NCBI GenBank assembly: GCA_023159155.1 | Contig: JAJNNX010000009.1 | Span: forward strand, 930,001 to 994,000 | DNA from: Ustulina deusta | Taxonomy: Eukaryota > Ascomycota > Sordariomycetes > Xylariales > Xylariaceae | Direction of reading: 5' to 3' | DNA length: 64,000 nucleotides | Shown here: positions 25,104 to 35,761 of the stretch, piece after piece | Layout: the number at the start of each line of letters is the position of its first letter | How positions within the stretch are numbered: position 1 is the first letter of the stretch | Made by a program: the position numbers and the translations under genes | Notes under the pieces: model-generated | Seen by the model: only the letters and a program-made list of their open reading frames with translations | Told to the model about the DNA's origin: nothing | Database searches by the model: none

Positions 25104-26974
25104 ATGTGGCGTAATATCACCAACGACCACCGCCTCTCCAGAAACATGTCTCAGACATCGCGAAATGCAATGAACATCACCGACTCCAGCATATTATCAG
25201 ATATGTTGGCCACAGTTGTCTCACTCCATCCCTCATCTCCGTTCTCCGCCCTGTCGTCATGGAAGGAGTATGTCATCCCAGTAGCTCTCGGGTACATAGT
25301 GCTATGCCGGGCGCTGCGCCATCGCGGGGAGAAGAAACTGCGTCATCGCATGGGATTTCCTGAGGGCTGTGGCCGCGAGACGCTTTCGCGCATGACAAAT
25401 GATCAGGCCCAGCAGATCATCAGGTATCTGGGTATATATGAGTTCCCTGAATTTCATCTCCTGGCGTTGCAGTTTGGGCTGTTCAAGGTGAGCGAGCTTT
25501 GTCTTTCCTCCTGATAGTCCTACTTCATTTTACCACTGCCATTGTCAGCGAATAAGTGCGAAGATATGAGGGAGATGCGATATAAGAAGAGGGAATCGAG
25601 GCTTGGCCTCATTAGAAATGTCACAATGCTCATCACAGGTTGCAGACATATGGCGTTGAGTCTATCAGCCGGCTATTGCTGGCTACGAGGAACTTGACAG
25701 ACCCTGTTAAGAGCTTGAAGAGGTGAGATTGATTTTACCATCCGCTCACTCCAATGATAAGAACTCACGGTACATAGTACCGTGAACCCCATCCCTGCCT
25801 AACAAGACAACCAATTAACCTTGCAAATAGATACGAAGACACAGCAGCCCTAATAGGTGAATTCATGATAAACTCGCCGAATTCAGAGCGGACAATCAAC
25901 GCACTAGCACGCATAAATTTCCTACACAGCAAGTACATCCAGGACGGCACTATCTCGAACGAGGACCTCCTCTACACGCTCTCGGTCTTCGTGGCAGAGC
26001 CGCCGCGCTTCGCACGTCTGTACGAGTGGCGGGCCATGAACGAGATGGAGTGCTGCGCGTACGGTGTCTTCTGGAAGGCCGTCGGCGAAGCCATGGGCAT
26101 CTCGTACAAGGGTTTTCTCCGACAGGATAAATGGCGTGACGGCATCGAGTGGGCCGACGACATCACCGCTTGGGCGAAGCGCTACGAGGCAGACGTCATG
26201 AAGCCTAGTCCTATCGCGAATAAGCCCGCTGAGGCTCTCATTCCCATGATCACCTACTGGCTGCCGTGGTTCGCGAAACCGTTTGCTCGGGAGGTTGGTC
26301 GCTGGAGCCCTTCCTTCCCCCCTTTGAGCATGTCTCGACGCCACGGATCGCCCAAGTGGGCATATATTCTGCCCCTTTCCGCCTTTACAAGCTCCCGAAA
26401 CTCTGAAGAATTCTTCCTCTGTGTGGCCATTACTGACTCCAGTGTGCTAACTAGGCTGTTTGTGTCCTGATGGGTGATCGCGTGCGAGAGGCGTTCATGT
26501 GAGTTTCTCGTCCTAATCTATCCTCCTTACTCGCAATTATCTACTATTAATTCGGTCAGCGCATCATCTGACCTCTCTAGGCTCCCTGAACCGGGTATCG
26601 TGGCAGGCGCAACGGTATACTCCCTCCTCTTGCTCCGTCGCTTCTATCTCCGTCATCTAGCGCTGCCGCGCTTCTCCGAGCTGAGACGCCATGGGGACCC
26701 GGATCCCAAGACGGGACGCATTCACATGCGCATCACGTACGGGAACTACCCATTCTACGTCAAGCCCACGCTCTGGAATCGCTGGGGACCGAAGGCCTGG
26801 GCGATCTGGCTGTACGGCGGCAAGGTACCCGGCGATAACGCGGAAGAGTACATGCCGCAGGGGTTTCTGTGGACGGACATGGGTCCGAGAAATCGGATAG
26901 GTCTCGGCACTAAGGAGATGGAGGCTGATGCTCAGAGAATGAGAGCGACTGGGAGGGGAGGCTGCCCATTCTAA
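25104..26974 (+). CDS. MpaB-like ER-bound oxygenase (DUF2236 / latex-clearing-protein-like)
   Basis: Predicted protein of 453 aa in five exons: 25104-25487, 25646-25722, 25831-26293, 26455-26498 and 26581-26974. An N-terminal membrane segment (VIPVALGYIVLCRAL, residues about 57-71) precedes the catalytic region, which contains FGLFKTYGVESISRLLLATR, RINFLHSKYIQDGTIS, DLLYTLSVFVAEPPRF and YEWRAMNEMECCAYG, the usual signature of the fungal MpaB family. A member of this family cleaves the polyprenyl chain in mycophenolic-acid biosynthesis at the ER. The conserved His is in NFLH. The C-terminus ends RATGRGGCPF. Intron 3 has the weaker donor GTTGGT. Possible alternative start at 25146. No neighbouring biosynthetic enzymes, so the substrate is open. 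Confidence 0.83.
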
Positions 26975-27293
26975 GCAATCGATTAACTGTATGGCGCTAG
27001 CTAGGACCATGGCAAAACGACTCTGATACGGTAAATCAGGGATGTTAACAATACCGAGCCAGGGTGCTTGGTTTGCCATGGACCTTCCAATAGGCTACGT
27101 CTAATTACCTAATCATGAAATCGGGAGGAAAAAATAATACTAGAACGCGGGGTCTCCTCCCGGGGGCATCACTGCTCTTCGTGTTCCACAGCAGCACAGC
27201 CATTATAGCCATTCGAAACCTCCGTGGTTAATAGAATAGACTGTACAGACCTTTGTCCTCTCGCATTTCTACTGAAAGGGGTTCTTCCTCGTA
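26975..27293. other. Tail-to-tail intergenic stretch
   Basis: About 320 bp between the oxygenase stop codon and the end of the minus-strand HET relic. I see nothing recognisable in it. Confidence 0.4.
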
Positions 27294-29350
27294 TTATTCC
27301 TCGTATTCTCCAATGGGATTGCCGTTTTCTTGATCAACCGTCACATGAAGATGATATACTCGACTCTCTAAAAAATCTCCTTCACTTATCCATGCCTTGA
27401 CTCTGACTCCATTAGACATGACAATCGAAGTTCCTGCGGCCTGGTTATATTTCAACCCGAGTTCTGTGATGCAATGGGCTACCTGGTCGAAGCTGGGGGT
27501 TTGGTATTTCGTCGTGACTATTGGAAGGCTCGAAAGGCGGGCAGCCACGGACGGAAGCGTATTCATGACAGCCTCTGTACCCTTTTCTCCCAACCAACTC
27601 TGGATGTCTACCAGATGCAGATGTATAAAGCCTGACCAGAAAATGAGGATAGCCAAGTTGGGAGACCCTGGATTCGGTCCCACATTTCGCAGAAGAACAC
27701 ATGCGAGTAGCGGACTCGTGTCCTCCCACCCCAATTGTTGATCTCCGAGCTCCCGGATGCGCTCGCGGGGAGACCTTACATAGATGAAGTTCCTATGTGC
27801 CTGAGGACACAATATATTATATTCGTACCGAGACCAAACTGATTTGTGAACAATGGGCCGTAGTAATATTCGGAGCTCTCGAGCCTCCCACACCGTCCGC
27901 CAAACATTGTTGTGTGAAAGCTGTACGACTTCACGTCGTACTGAACCACGTAGGGATCCTACGCTTTCGCCTGAAGAAGAGGTACGTGTCGTTAGCAGTG
28001 TACGATCAACATTCGTGACTGGCTCAAGTCATTCACGAACCAGTCTCACCAACCACTTCCATCTGGCCTTCATCACCAGGTCGTACTCGATAGATGGTCA
28101 GATCTTCACGTTGGTATTTGCCATCCCTACCACTCCATCCCAACCGGATTGCCGGCCGATCCAGTTGCAAAGGGTCGTCGCTGAAATAGGCTTCGATAAT
28201 CCCCCAAAACGATCTACTGGATTGGGTCGGATACAAACCTAAACTCACATCGACGCCGCCTCTGGTCTTCTGAAACGGAAGATTGTGGCATATTAGACTC
28301 TTCAGAAACTTGTCATACGGCTTGAAGTCATTGGGGGACGCCGCCAGGTGATCACCAAATACTCCTGCGCCATGCAGAAGAATAGACTGATCATTCGTGC
28401 GCTTGATGATCTCCTCCTGGAGCCGCGTGAATGCCCTTCCTCCCCCCTCACCGTATAGGAGCGGCATGTTGATGTTGAACAAACCCATCAGACTGTATGC
28501 GCGGTCCTCCATTCTTGTTGTGATGCGACCACTAGCCCACACCATCTTAGTGTGGACAGAACAGCCCCTAAGATTGCTGCTGATAGAGTCCGCGTTGTTA
28601 TTACGAAGAAGGGATTCATCGATGCCGGTGATACGGTGGATCATTTCTGCTAAGTTAGCACGTTCACCCATTGGCCGCTATTCTTGATCGAAGAACTGCA
28701 CGTCAGCGGGCGCTATGAGTTCCTGGAGCTGTTTGTAGTTCAGTGATACTTGTTCGTTTTCACAGGATGCATCAGAAAGGAATGCGACCACAGCGTACTA
28801 GGGGAAAAAAGAGTTAGCTCATGTTTGGAATAGTGCGCGGTGTCTACGGTTAAAACATGACCGTGGCGTTTTCAACTCACCCGTCCATCCCCCCCTTGAA
28901 CCACTGACTCTCTCGGAATGGCGCATCCTTGATTCGTGGATTTTTCGGCTTTGTTGAATCGATATCCGATAAGTACTTAGGCATAGCAGACAAGCGAATT
29001 CTGGTACCATTTGAACATGGAGTTGATAGCCTCAGACAGCTCGGAGCTGCTGCTTTTGTCGATGCCTACTATCCTTTAGGATTTGCTGACCTGGAAGCTT
29101 GGAGATTACCTACAGCAGGTATCAATCCAGATATAGGCAATACCGAGATCGGCGCAGATTTCAGCGAACTTTAGAACTTTAGAACTTTACCTGCCCCTGC
29201 CTTACTTTTCCATTTCTTAACCGATTTTCCTTGAATATCCTCGAACAGCACTCCGTCATCGCCCCACGTATGAGATAGAATTGCATAATGGGGCCTCCTG
29301 GCGCCGATGAAGGTTTCAAGTTTCAATGTTTTCGTATGTAGGAGTCGCAT
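27294..29350 (-). pseudogene. HET-domain (heterokaryon incompatibility) pseudogene
   Basis: A nearly complete HET protein can be read on the minus strand: MRLLHTKTLKLETF (start 29350), RPHYAILSHTWGDDGVLFED, FAEICADLGIAYIWIDTCC, then after a short intron IDKSSSSELSEAINSMFKWY, then GGWT...LQELIAPADVQFFDQE, MGERANLAEMIHRITG and RMEDRAYSLMGLFNINMPLL. Lesions: a tandem 8-bp duplication (ttctaaag, minus strand; 29168-29188), a 4-bp insertion near 28973-28980, an extra G at a splice donor near 28880, and an in-frame TAG at 28678-28680 where the family has Trp (TGG). Downstream, the minus-strand frames at 28671-28033 and 27893-27294 remain open and probably encode the rest of the HET region and a variable C-terminal part. 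HET proteins execute allorecognition cell death; this copy is inactive as read. Confidence 0.8.
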
Positions 29351-29792
29351 GATCGGATTAGACGACGGTTATTTTACTCAAGGGTGAACATTTATGATAT
29401 TTCGGAGAGGGGCAGCGAAAGTTATACCTGCACAGTTGTGGCCCCGCAGCGCTGCAGCTGTCAGATATGAGGGGTTTTACCTGTCGTGGGTGGTATAGTG
29501 AGAAGGGCTTGCTTACGGGGCGCTCGGAACAGAGTCTATCCAGCTAATAATTCTCTAGGGGTCTCAAGGCCCGTTATCTGGCCTCTGTCTTCGCCAGGGG
29601 GATCCATGGCTATCTTTATGCCTGAGGCCGCTCAGCTCGCACGTTTGCTAAAAACTAGGTTTTCAAGAGGGCGTCTGCTTAGTAGTGCGGGAATGTGTGA
29701 AAATAAGAAGTATATATGGTACACCAACAACCAAAGAGAATTAAGACAAGTTCATACCATCTGCATCCATATCCATTTTTTATCAGGTCTTG
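29351..29792. other. Intergenic stretch between HET relic and ankyrin gene
   Basis: About 440 bp; it should contain the old HET promoter and the 3' end of the ankyrin gene. The plus-strand frame at 29486-29959 runs into the antisense of the ankyrin exon and is treated as a shadow. Confidence 0.4.
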
Positions 29793-32677
29793 TTAGTTCT
29801 CATTTGCGGTTTCCCAACCATCATCTTCACTGTCTCCGTCTTCCCGGCTCTCGAGGTGGCCATTTCTCTCAAAAGAGCTGCGATCAGCACCATCAGTCTC
29901 AATCCCCATGGTTGATCCGCTGTCGTCTTCTGACAAGTCGTCCGAGCTCACAAAACTAGACCTTGACGAACTCCAGAGATCCATTTCTTCATCGAAAGGA
30001 GAAATGCGCATCCTATTTCGGGAGGCCTCGATGAACTCTTCGATGGACTCGACTGCGAGTTCTAACCTGCCCTGTCGGACATCCAAGTCGATAGCTTTAA
30101 AGGTTTCCGCTTCCTGGGAGATCTTGGCTTTTACTTTGCCTTCGACTACCGCGTGTAACATATCCCTGGCCGAAGAGAAGTCCGATGCGTGGATCTTCGA
30201 TACAATAACGTTTAGCTCTTTGATTTCTTGCATCAACATGCGGTCTCGAACACCGCGCAGGAGCCGTTCGAGAGCCATCGACTTTTCCGGAGAGATGATC
30301 TCCTTTTCTGGGTTGTCTTGACGCACGTTCGTCCACGAAAGCGCATTACAGCGCTCGAAGAAATCCAACGCTCCACGACATTCATCAACTAACAATCTAA
30401 AGATTTTTAAGGGGGTAAGCCCGTAATCATTTGTAGTCCGGATATTGATGCCGCTGATCTTCAGTTCTCCTGTAAGCTGGCAACACTGTGAGTCCACAAA
30501 ATAGCTAACCCAATGCAAAAGATTCCATCCGTCATTGGCGGACACGACATCACAACGGGCGCCGACCTTCTGTAAAAAGGATATGAGCGGTTCATCTTTA
30601 GTCAACAGTGCTTCTACCAGGGGCGTTCTAGTCCAGGCGTCGGCCAAGTTGATAACGCGCGCCCCTCCGGCTGCGAACAGCATTTCGTACAGATCCCAGA
30701 GATCTCCTCTATGAGAGCTTTCAGCGTCAACAATCTTTTGCCATACACACTCTTTTTGGTTGTTTTTAGCCCCCGCATCCGCGCCTCTCAACAACAAGGT
30801 TTTACAGAAGCGAATCGCTTCACTTGTGTTCTCCAGACGTGAGAGTGCTAATAGAAGTGGAGTTTCGCCGAACTTATCGCTTATGTTAGTCCGGCAGCCC
30901 TTGTTAACAAGTTGCTCGGCAGACGACCAGGCACCATTAGCGCAGGCGATGTGTAAAGTGGTGCTTCCCCAAAAGTTCTCTATGTCAATTGGCGCTCCGA
31001 TGCTTAGTAGATGCTGGAGAAGCTCTACATTGTCGAAGGCCTGATGAAGTATTGTATTCCCACATATGGTTCGTGTAGTCAAAATGCTAGGCGTGCCTGA
31101 TAACACTTGCACCAGTGTTTGGATTGGGTTCTCGGAACAAATAATTTCGGTAACCTGGTCTATTTCGTCTTCATCCTCCACAAACTGTATGAATCTAGTG
31201 AGGTGGAATTTATCACTTGTAGTCAGCTGATAACCACCCCTCTCAAGAAGGTGGTCCCTCGCCTGATCAACCGCCTGCCTATGAGATAGATGATGTTAAA
31301 TACTCATTGACAAGGGTAATTAGTCTATTTAGGTCTGTACCAACCTTGCTTGGGTTGTTCCCGCGATAAGTTTGGGCCAGGTAGCAATACAATGTGACAG
31401 CAGCGAGTATCCGCCCCAAAACACGATGTCCTATCAGTAGAGGGGCATAAGTGTATTGTTAACATATATTTCGAGCGAGCGAGCTGGGACCTACCTCCAG
31501 GACACTCATTCCCTCCTCGTCCACGCTCAGTATACTTTTTGCGTGATACGATAGCCACCTATGAAAGTAGTTTGGTCTTTCTAGATGGCATACCCGCTCC
31601 AGTTGTAGACCGCTCGAAACAACCGAATATTGGGTCATAGGAGTAAGTGACAGGTATATGTTTGAAGAAAATCCAAACTTCAATGATCCTGTGAAGGCTA
31701 AGCTGCGAAACCACATTGGTATGCGGAACTGTATCGCAACGAACGATTGAGTAGTAGCGCAACAGTTGATTCTACACGTGCTACCTGTAACGGTCTGCGA
31801 CTGGTACGCTAAAAACCCCCACCCACATATAGGAATGTGTAAGCCATAGCTATTCCGTTTTGGTGCCTTGCTGTTATGGCAAAAACAGCGACATGGACGG
31901 CCTATTACCTCTTCGGCGACTGTGACTGGATTAAGTAGAGCTATATCGCCCTGAGCTGCTATGGCTTTCTCTCCATCCGCATTTGGTGGTGTGGCAGGGT
32001 GATTCCCGTTAGGTAGTGGCAAGGAGCCGGCTGCATGAGGAGAATGTTCGCTTGTTTGGGAAATATGAGTATGTATGTTAACGAGTATTTCTCCCTGTTT
32101 GCTGGAAGTGTGTCAGTTTACTTAGAGGTCTATAAATAGGTGGCCGGGGTTAGGCAGTAATACTGAGCAATTCGATCCCTGAATAACATATAAAGATGCA
32201 GCAACTGCTCTCGTTGCTTATGGCATTCGTCTCGTAGTCTTGTGACTTCCCCTCGCTTTCTCCACCATCGTACTTTTGATGTCTTTGGTTTATTGCCCCT
32301 GTCAGTGAGGCACGAATCGGCAAGCTCCTGTAGTTCATTCACTAAACACTCGAGGTCTGCTCGAACAAGTTTGAGGTACGGAGGTTCGTCGAGTCGAAGT
32401 AGAGACGGGTTGTGATCGCTGGAGAAAAGATCGACGTTCTCCTTCAGGTGTTGATAAAGCACATACAAACGTTCGAGCTACATTATAAGTCAAACCCCCC
32501 CCCCCCCCCCCCCCCCCCCGGAATACAGGCGTGTGGAATTAGGGGTACCTCGTCGATTAGGGCTGCAAGCTCTTTGCTAGCGTTTGTGATTGATTTTAGA
32601 ACGCTGATGATCTTGGGCGTGGCACCGATAGCTTGGCCGATGGCAATGAAGCTCGCAATGGCGCCAATGACCTCCAT
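29793..32677 (-). CDS. Helo-like N-terminal domain / ankyrin-repeat protein
   Basis: Predicted 873-aa protein in five exons on the minus strand: 32677-32549, 32477-32164, 32101-31495, 31430-31345 and 31278-29793. It opens MEVIGAIASFIAIGQAIGAT, the common start of fungal STAND/Helo-like N-terminal domains (residues about 1-140), which in related proteins mediate cell death or regulation. A cysteine-rich motif CRCFCH (residues 218-223) starts the middle region. Ankyrin repeats occupy about residues 452-555 (GNTILHQAF, STTLHIACANGAW, GETPLLLAL). The tail (about 816-873) is very acidic and Ser-rich. Intron 1 carries a run of 25 C (32495-32519 on the plus strand). A displayed frame beginning one codon upstream starts with GTG; the real start is the ATG at 32677. 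Likely an intracellular sensor or regulator in non-self recognition; inference from architecture. Confidence 0.82.
32495..32519. repeat. C25 homopolymer inside intron 1 of the ankyrin gene
   Basis: Twenty-five consecutive C (plus strand) read as G in the transcript, between donor GTACCC and acceptor AATGTAG. Length is likely to vary between isolates or to be imprecisely assembled; it does not touch the coding frame. Confidence 0.9.
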
Positions 32678-33806
32678 CACTCCTTTACTAAAGATTCGGG
32701 TAATGGATCATCGAATTCATACACACGAAAATACGACGGTCTCTAGATTGCACGGAATGTCACGGGAGACGACTCGAGAAGGTGAAATCCAATTGACAAT
32801 AGTCGAAGGATTCCAAACAGGCTCTCTCGTCGATGCTGACCAGCTGAGACAATTGGTCTGTGCGTGGCCGGGCGCAGACCTGCATGACGAACTGCTGCGC
32901 CATTGCATGATATCATATAGTTGCAACTAGCTCGATAACCCAACCAGAGATCACCAGCAGGGCCTAACCTGAGCGTGGCTGGGGGGAGAGAATGGGAGAG
33001 GGATATCTTTGGTTTTTGCATAAAAACAGGGGTTAATCCTGATGTATTAGGTTGTTCTTTCAACTCACAATAAAAATGCTACTTAACAAGCAACAGAAAA
33101 GGCACACAAGTATAGATAGTTTACTAACACCTTGAAGAAGCGTCTGGGAAGCCGTGTATTATCATCCGTGAGATTAAATCTGAGGCGAAGTTCCCCGCAC
33201 TGCGACTTGATGGTGGCTGTATCGCGCAGCTCCTTATCAACCTAGATTAGTCCTTCCGCATCGCCCCCTTCATCACCTCCAAACACGAAGATAGGCAATT
33301 CCCAAGGCACACTCTCGCCTACCTAGTATTTTTGGGGTGGCGTGGCAAGTAGTAGAATAGTAGGTGGATAGGATTGACCACATTCGGTGATCGACACTAC
33401 CCCTTCGGCTCGGGCCTAATATTGCAAAACAGAAGCCCGGCAGCTACAAAGAAAAAGCGGTCAGAAACAGCAGAGCCTATGCAGCCGTTGCACCGCGACA
33501 ATAAGTCAGCACAGCACTCCGTACTAAGTTACTAATATTGCACCAATTCATGGAATCGATTCTGGGTCATTATCGTGTGGCGTTGATGGGGGCTTTTGCA
33601 TAAAAAACCACTGTGTTTTGAGTGTCTCTGAGGGAAGATATCTTTGTTGAAGCGGTCTAGGTACACTCTCGTCAACAACAGTCCTGCTATTCTCTGTATT
33701 GTAGGACTTATGCCTTTCAGTCCTGATTAAAAATGGGAGATTTAGTATCAAATGAAACCCGGCTATGAAACTCCGATTGACAACAAGCCAAAAACTGCAG
33801 TGGCTC
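32678..33806. other. Upstream region of the ankyrin gene, no gene recognised
   Basis: About 1.1 kb. Frames at 32743-33063 and 33548-33751 (minus) have no recognisable features. It should contain the promoter of the minus-strand ankyrin gene. Confidence 0.4.
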
Positions 33807-34170
33807 TTACCCCGAAATCACCTTCTCATTCGCGTTCACATCGCCATCAGTAGCAGGTAAATTAGGGCAGTGGCCAGTTGCGAGCTCGAATGTCCGTACC
33901 TCGCGACCTTCTTTCACAAGGGCCTCAACAAAGTTCTTCTGGCAATCGAATGGCACCGTCATATCGTTGGTGGTGTAATAGATGTAAGACACAGGAATTT
34001 CACGCTATATGCGTGTTGGATGGTTTGGTACATGCACTTCGCATTCTAGCGTGTAAAAGTGCTGATATACTTGTCAACCTCCTCCATGTCCCCTCCTCCT
34101 TATAGAAGTGTGGGTACAGCTGGATTGTGGTGTAAGCTTACCGCTCTGCATGTACACTGCGTGGATAACG
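33807..34170 (-). pseudogene. C-terminal relic of an alpha/beta-hydrolase
   Basis: On the minus strand the frame SYIYYTTNDMTVPFDCQKNF, then FVEALVKEGREVRTFELATGHCPNLP, is the C-terminal third of a fungal AB_hydrolase_1 protein, including the conserved Asp (TTNDMTVP) and the catalytic His of ATGHCP. Upstream, EEVDKYISTFTR-stop-NAKCMYQTIQHA fits the same family, but there is an in-frame TAG (consistent with CAG to TAG) and a frame change before IPVSYIYY. The N-terminal two thirds, including the nucleophile elbow, are not seen. The upstream border is approximate. Typically such enzymes are cytosolic esterases or accompany secondary-metabolite genes; this one is dead. Confidence 0.7.
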
Positions 34171-34726
34171 ATGGAGGGCAAGTCTACGAGTACAACATCA
34201 TCGTACGCCAATTATCTCCCACTCTCTCAGTGCAACGTCCCAAGATCGTCTACACCAAGCAGTCAACATGCAAGTTGGCATTTCCCTGAAACTTTCAGCA
34301 CTAGATATTCACTTTCTCACTATCTCATTTCTATTCAGGGCTTCCACTATTGATTTAGGAGATTTTCGCACCTGTTGCGGTGCACCTATTAACCTTCTTG
34401 TTTGGAATAGATAGAGGATCGATCGCTCAAGTAAAGAGCTACGCCGAAAATAATAGTGACAACTTTCGTCTATCTTTCATAACTAGAGGCCCCTTTGATC
34501 CAGGGGCAAGAAAGCCTTTGTTTTTAGGGTCTATATGAAGGACCCCCCCCCCCCCCCCCCCCCCTCCCCTCGGCCTCCTTCCCACCAACCGTGCGCCGCC
34601 GGTGGGTCTGTATGAGTGGGGTCAGCCAGTATGGCTAGGTCAGTCTGTATGGCTGGGAGCCGCATATAGCCGCGTGCATGTAATGTAAGCCGAATAAGCC
34701 GAAAACGCAGGGTTTAACAAGAATTT
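34171..34726. other. Intergenic stretch with poly-C and minisatellite copy
   Basis: About 550 bp, no gene seen. It has a run of 22 C at 34543-34564 and a two-copy stretch related to the 18-bp minisatellite at 34618-34656. Confidence 0.5.
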
Positions 34727-34774
34727 CCTAATTACCGTATAGGGAAAAGCGTGAGGTGGAGAACCGTTCTCAGG

Positions 34775-35022
34775 TGTCGGATTAAGTGGTGGCTAGGTGG
34801 TGATGTGAGCCACATAGTGGCTAGTGAGAGGTGCCCTTATAGGAGGTATGCCCTTAGCAAATAGAGCGTTATATGGCTGAATGAGTGGATCCACACCTAA
34901 CTGTATGAGGGATATATATATATGTAGGGTGTAGAATACACCCACAGAGACCTAAAAAAACAACAATACAACAGACCTTCTGCGGGCAATACGTGGCGAG
35001 ATCGCTAGTGCTAAATCTGACA
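34775..35022. mobile_element. Solo LTR with target duplication TCAGG
   Basis: A 248-bp sequence begins TGTCGGATTAAG and ends GCTAAATCTGACA. It is flanked on both sides by TCAGG (34770-34774 and 35023-35027). The TG...CA ends and imperfect terminal inverted repeat are those of an LTR, and no internal element sequence is present, so it is a solo LTR left by LTR-LTR recombination. Its end resembles the LTR of the neighbouring copia element, but unlike that one it is hardly RIP-damaged. Confidence 0.8.
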
Positions 35023-35517
35023 TCAGGCGCGAGAACGCAACGTTTATATAACTACCGTTGTATAAGGAAAGAACCATTACCTACAAAAAAAGCGTTGTTC
35101 AAAAAAAAAGCGTTGCTTATAAAAAAACCGTTGTTTATAAAAGAACTATTACCTATATATTTTTTTAGCTAGCTAATTAAATAGCTCGAAATATTACGCC
35201 GGCTAATTAAAAGGCTTTAATTATTCTATTTCCCTCCCCTCCCCCCCCCCCTTTAAAAAAAAAAAAAAAAAAAAAAAAACATATATAACCTAAAATTCGA
35301 ACTATACTTATTATTATAACAGAACAATTATTATAATTTAATAAAAAACTACAAATTATAAACTACTTATATATATTACTATTATACTATAGATTATAAT
35401 TTATAATTATATTAGTAATTTTGTTATACTAAAATATATTAGCTAATTATAACTAGTATTATAATAAATAATAGTTCTTTTATAAGCAACGCTTCTTTTA
35501 TAAGCAACGTTTCTTTT

Positions 35518-35761
35518 TGTCAGATTTAGTGTTATAGAGCGTACCGCATATATGTCTTTAGATCGCCTTATTTTTTCTTCTGTCTAGAGGCCCTGTTTTT
35601 CGCCTCGTAAGGTATTTATATATAAACTCGCTAGTAAGTGTGGCTTAGCCACACTTACTAAGCCACACTATTAAGCTATAGCGCTTATATAACTAAGTGA
35701 TCCTATTATTTATACCTAATTAGCTCCCTTTATAGCTACTAGTTATATGTTAAATCTAACA
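35518..35761 (-). repeat. 3' LTR of copia element 2
   Basis: A 244-bp LTR that begins TGTCAGATTTAG and ends AAATCTAACA as read on the plus strand. It contains a perfect inverted pair around 35638-35670 (agtgtggcttagccacact). Confidence 0.9.

Noticed and set aside
29486..29959. 157-codon plus-strand frame
   Set aside because: Overlaps the antisense of the last ankyrin exon and has no features of its own.
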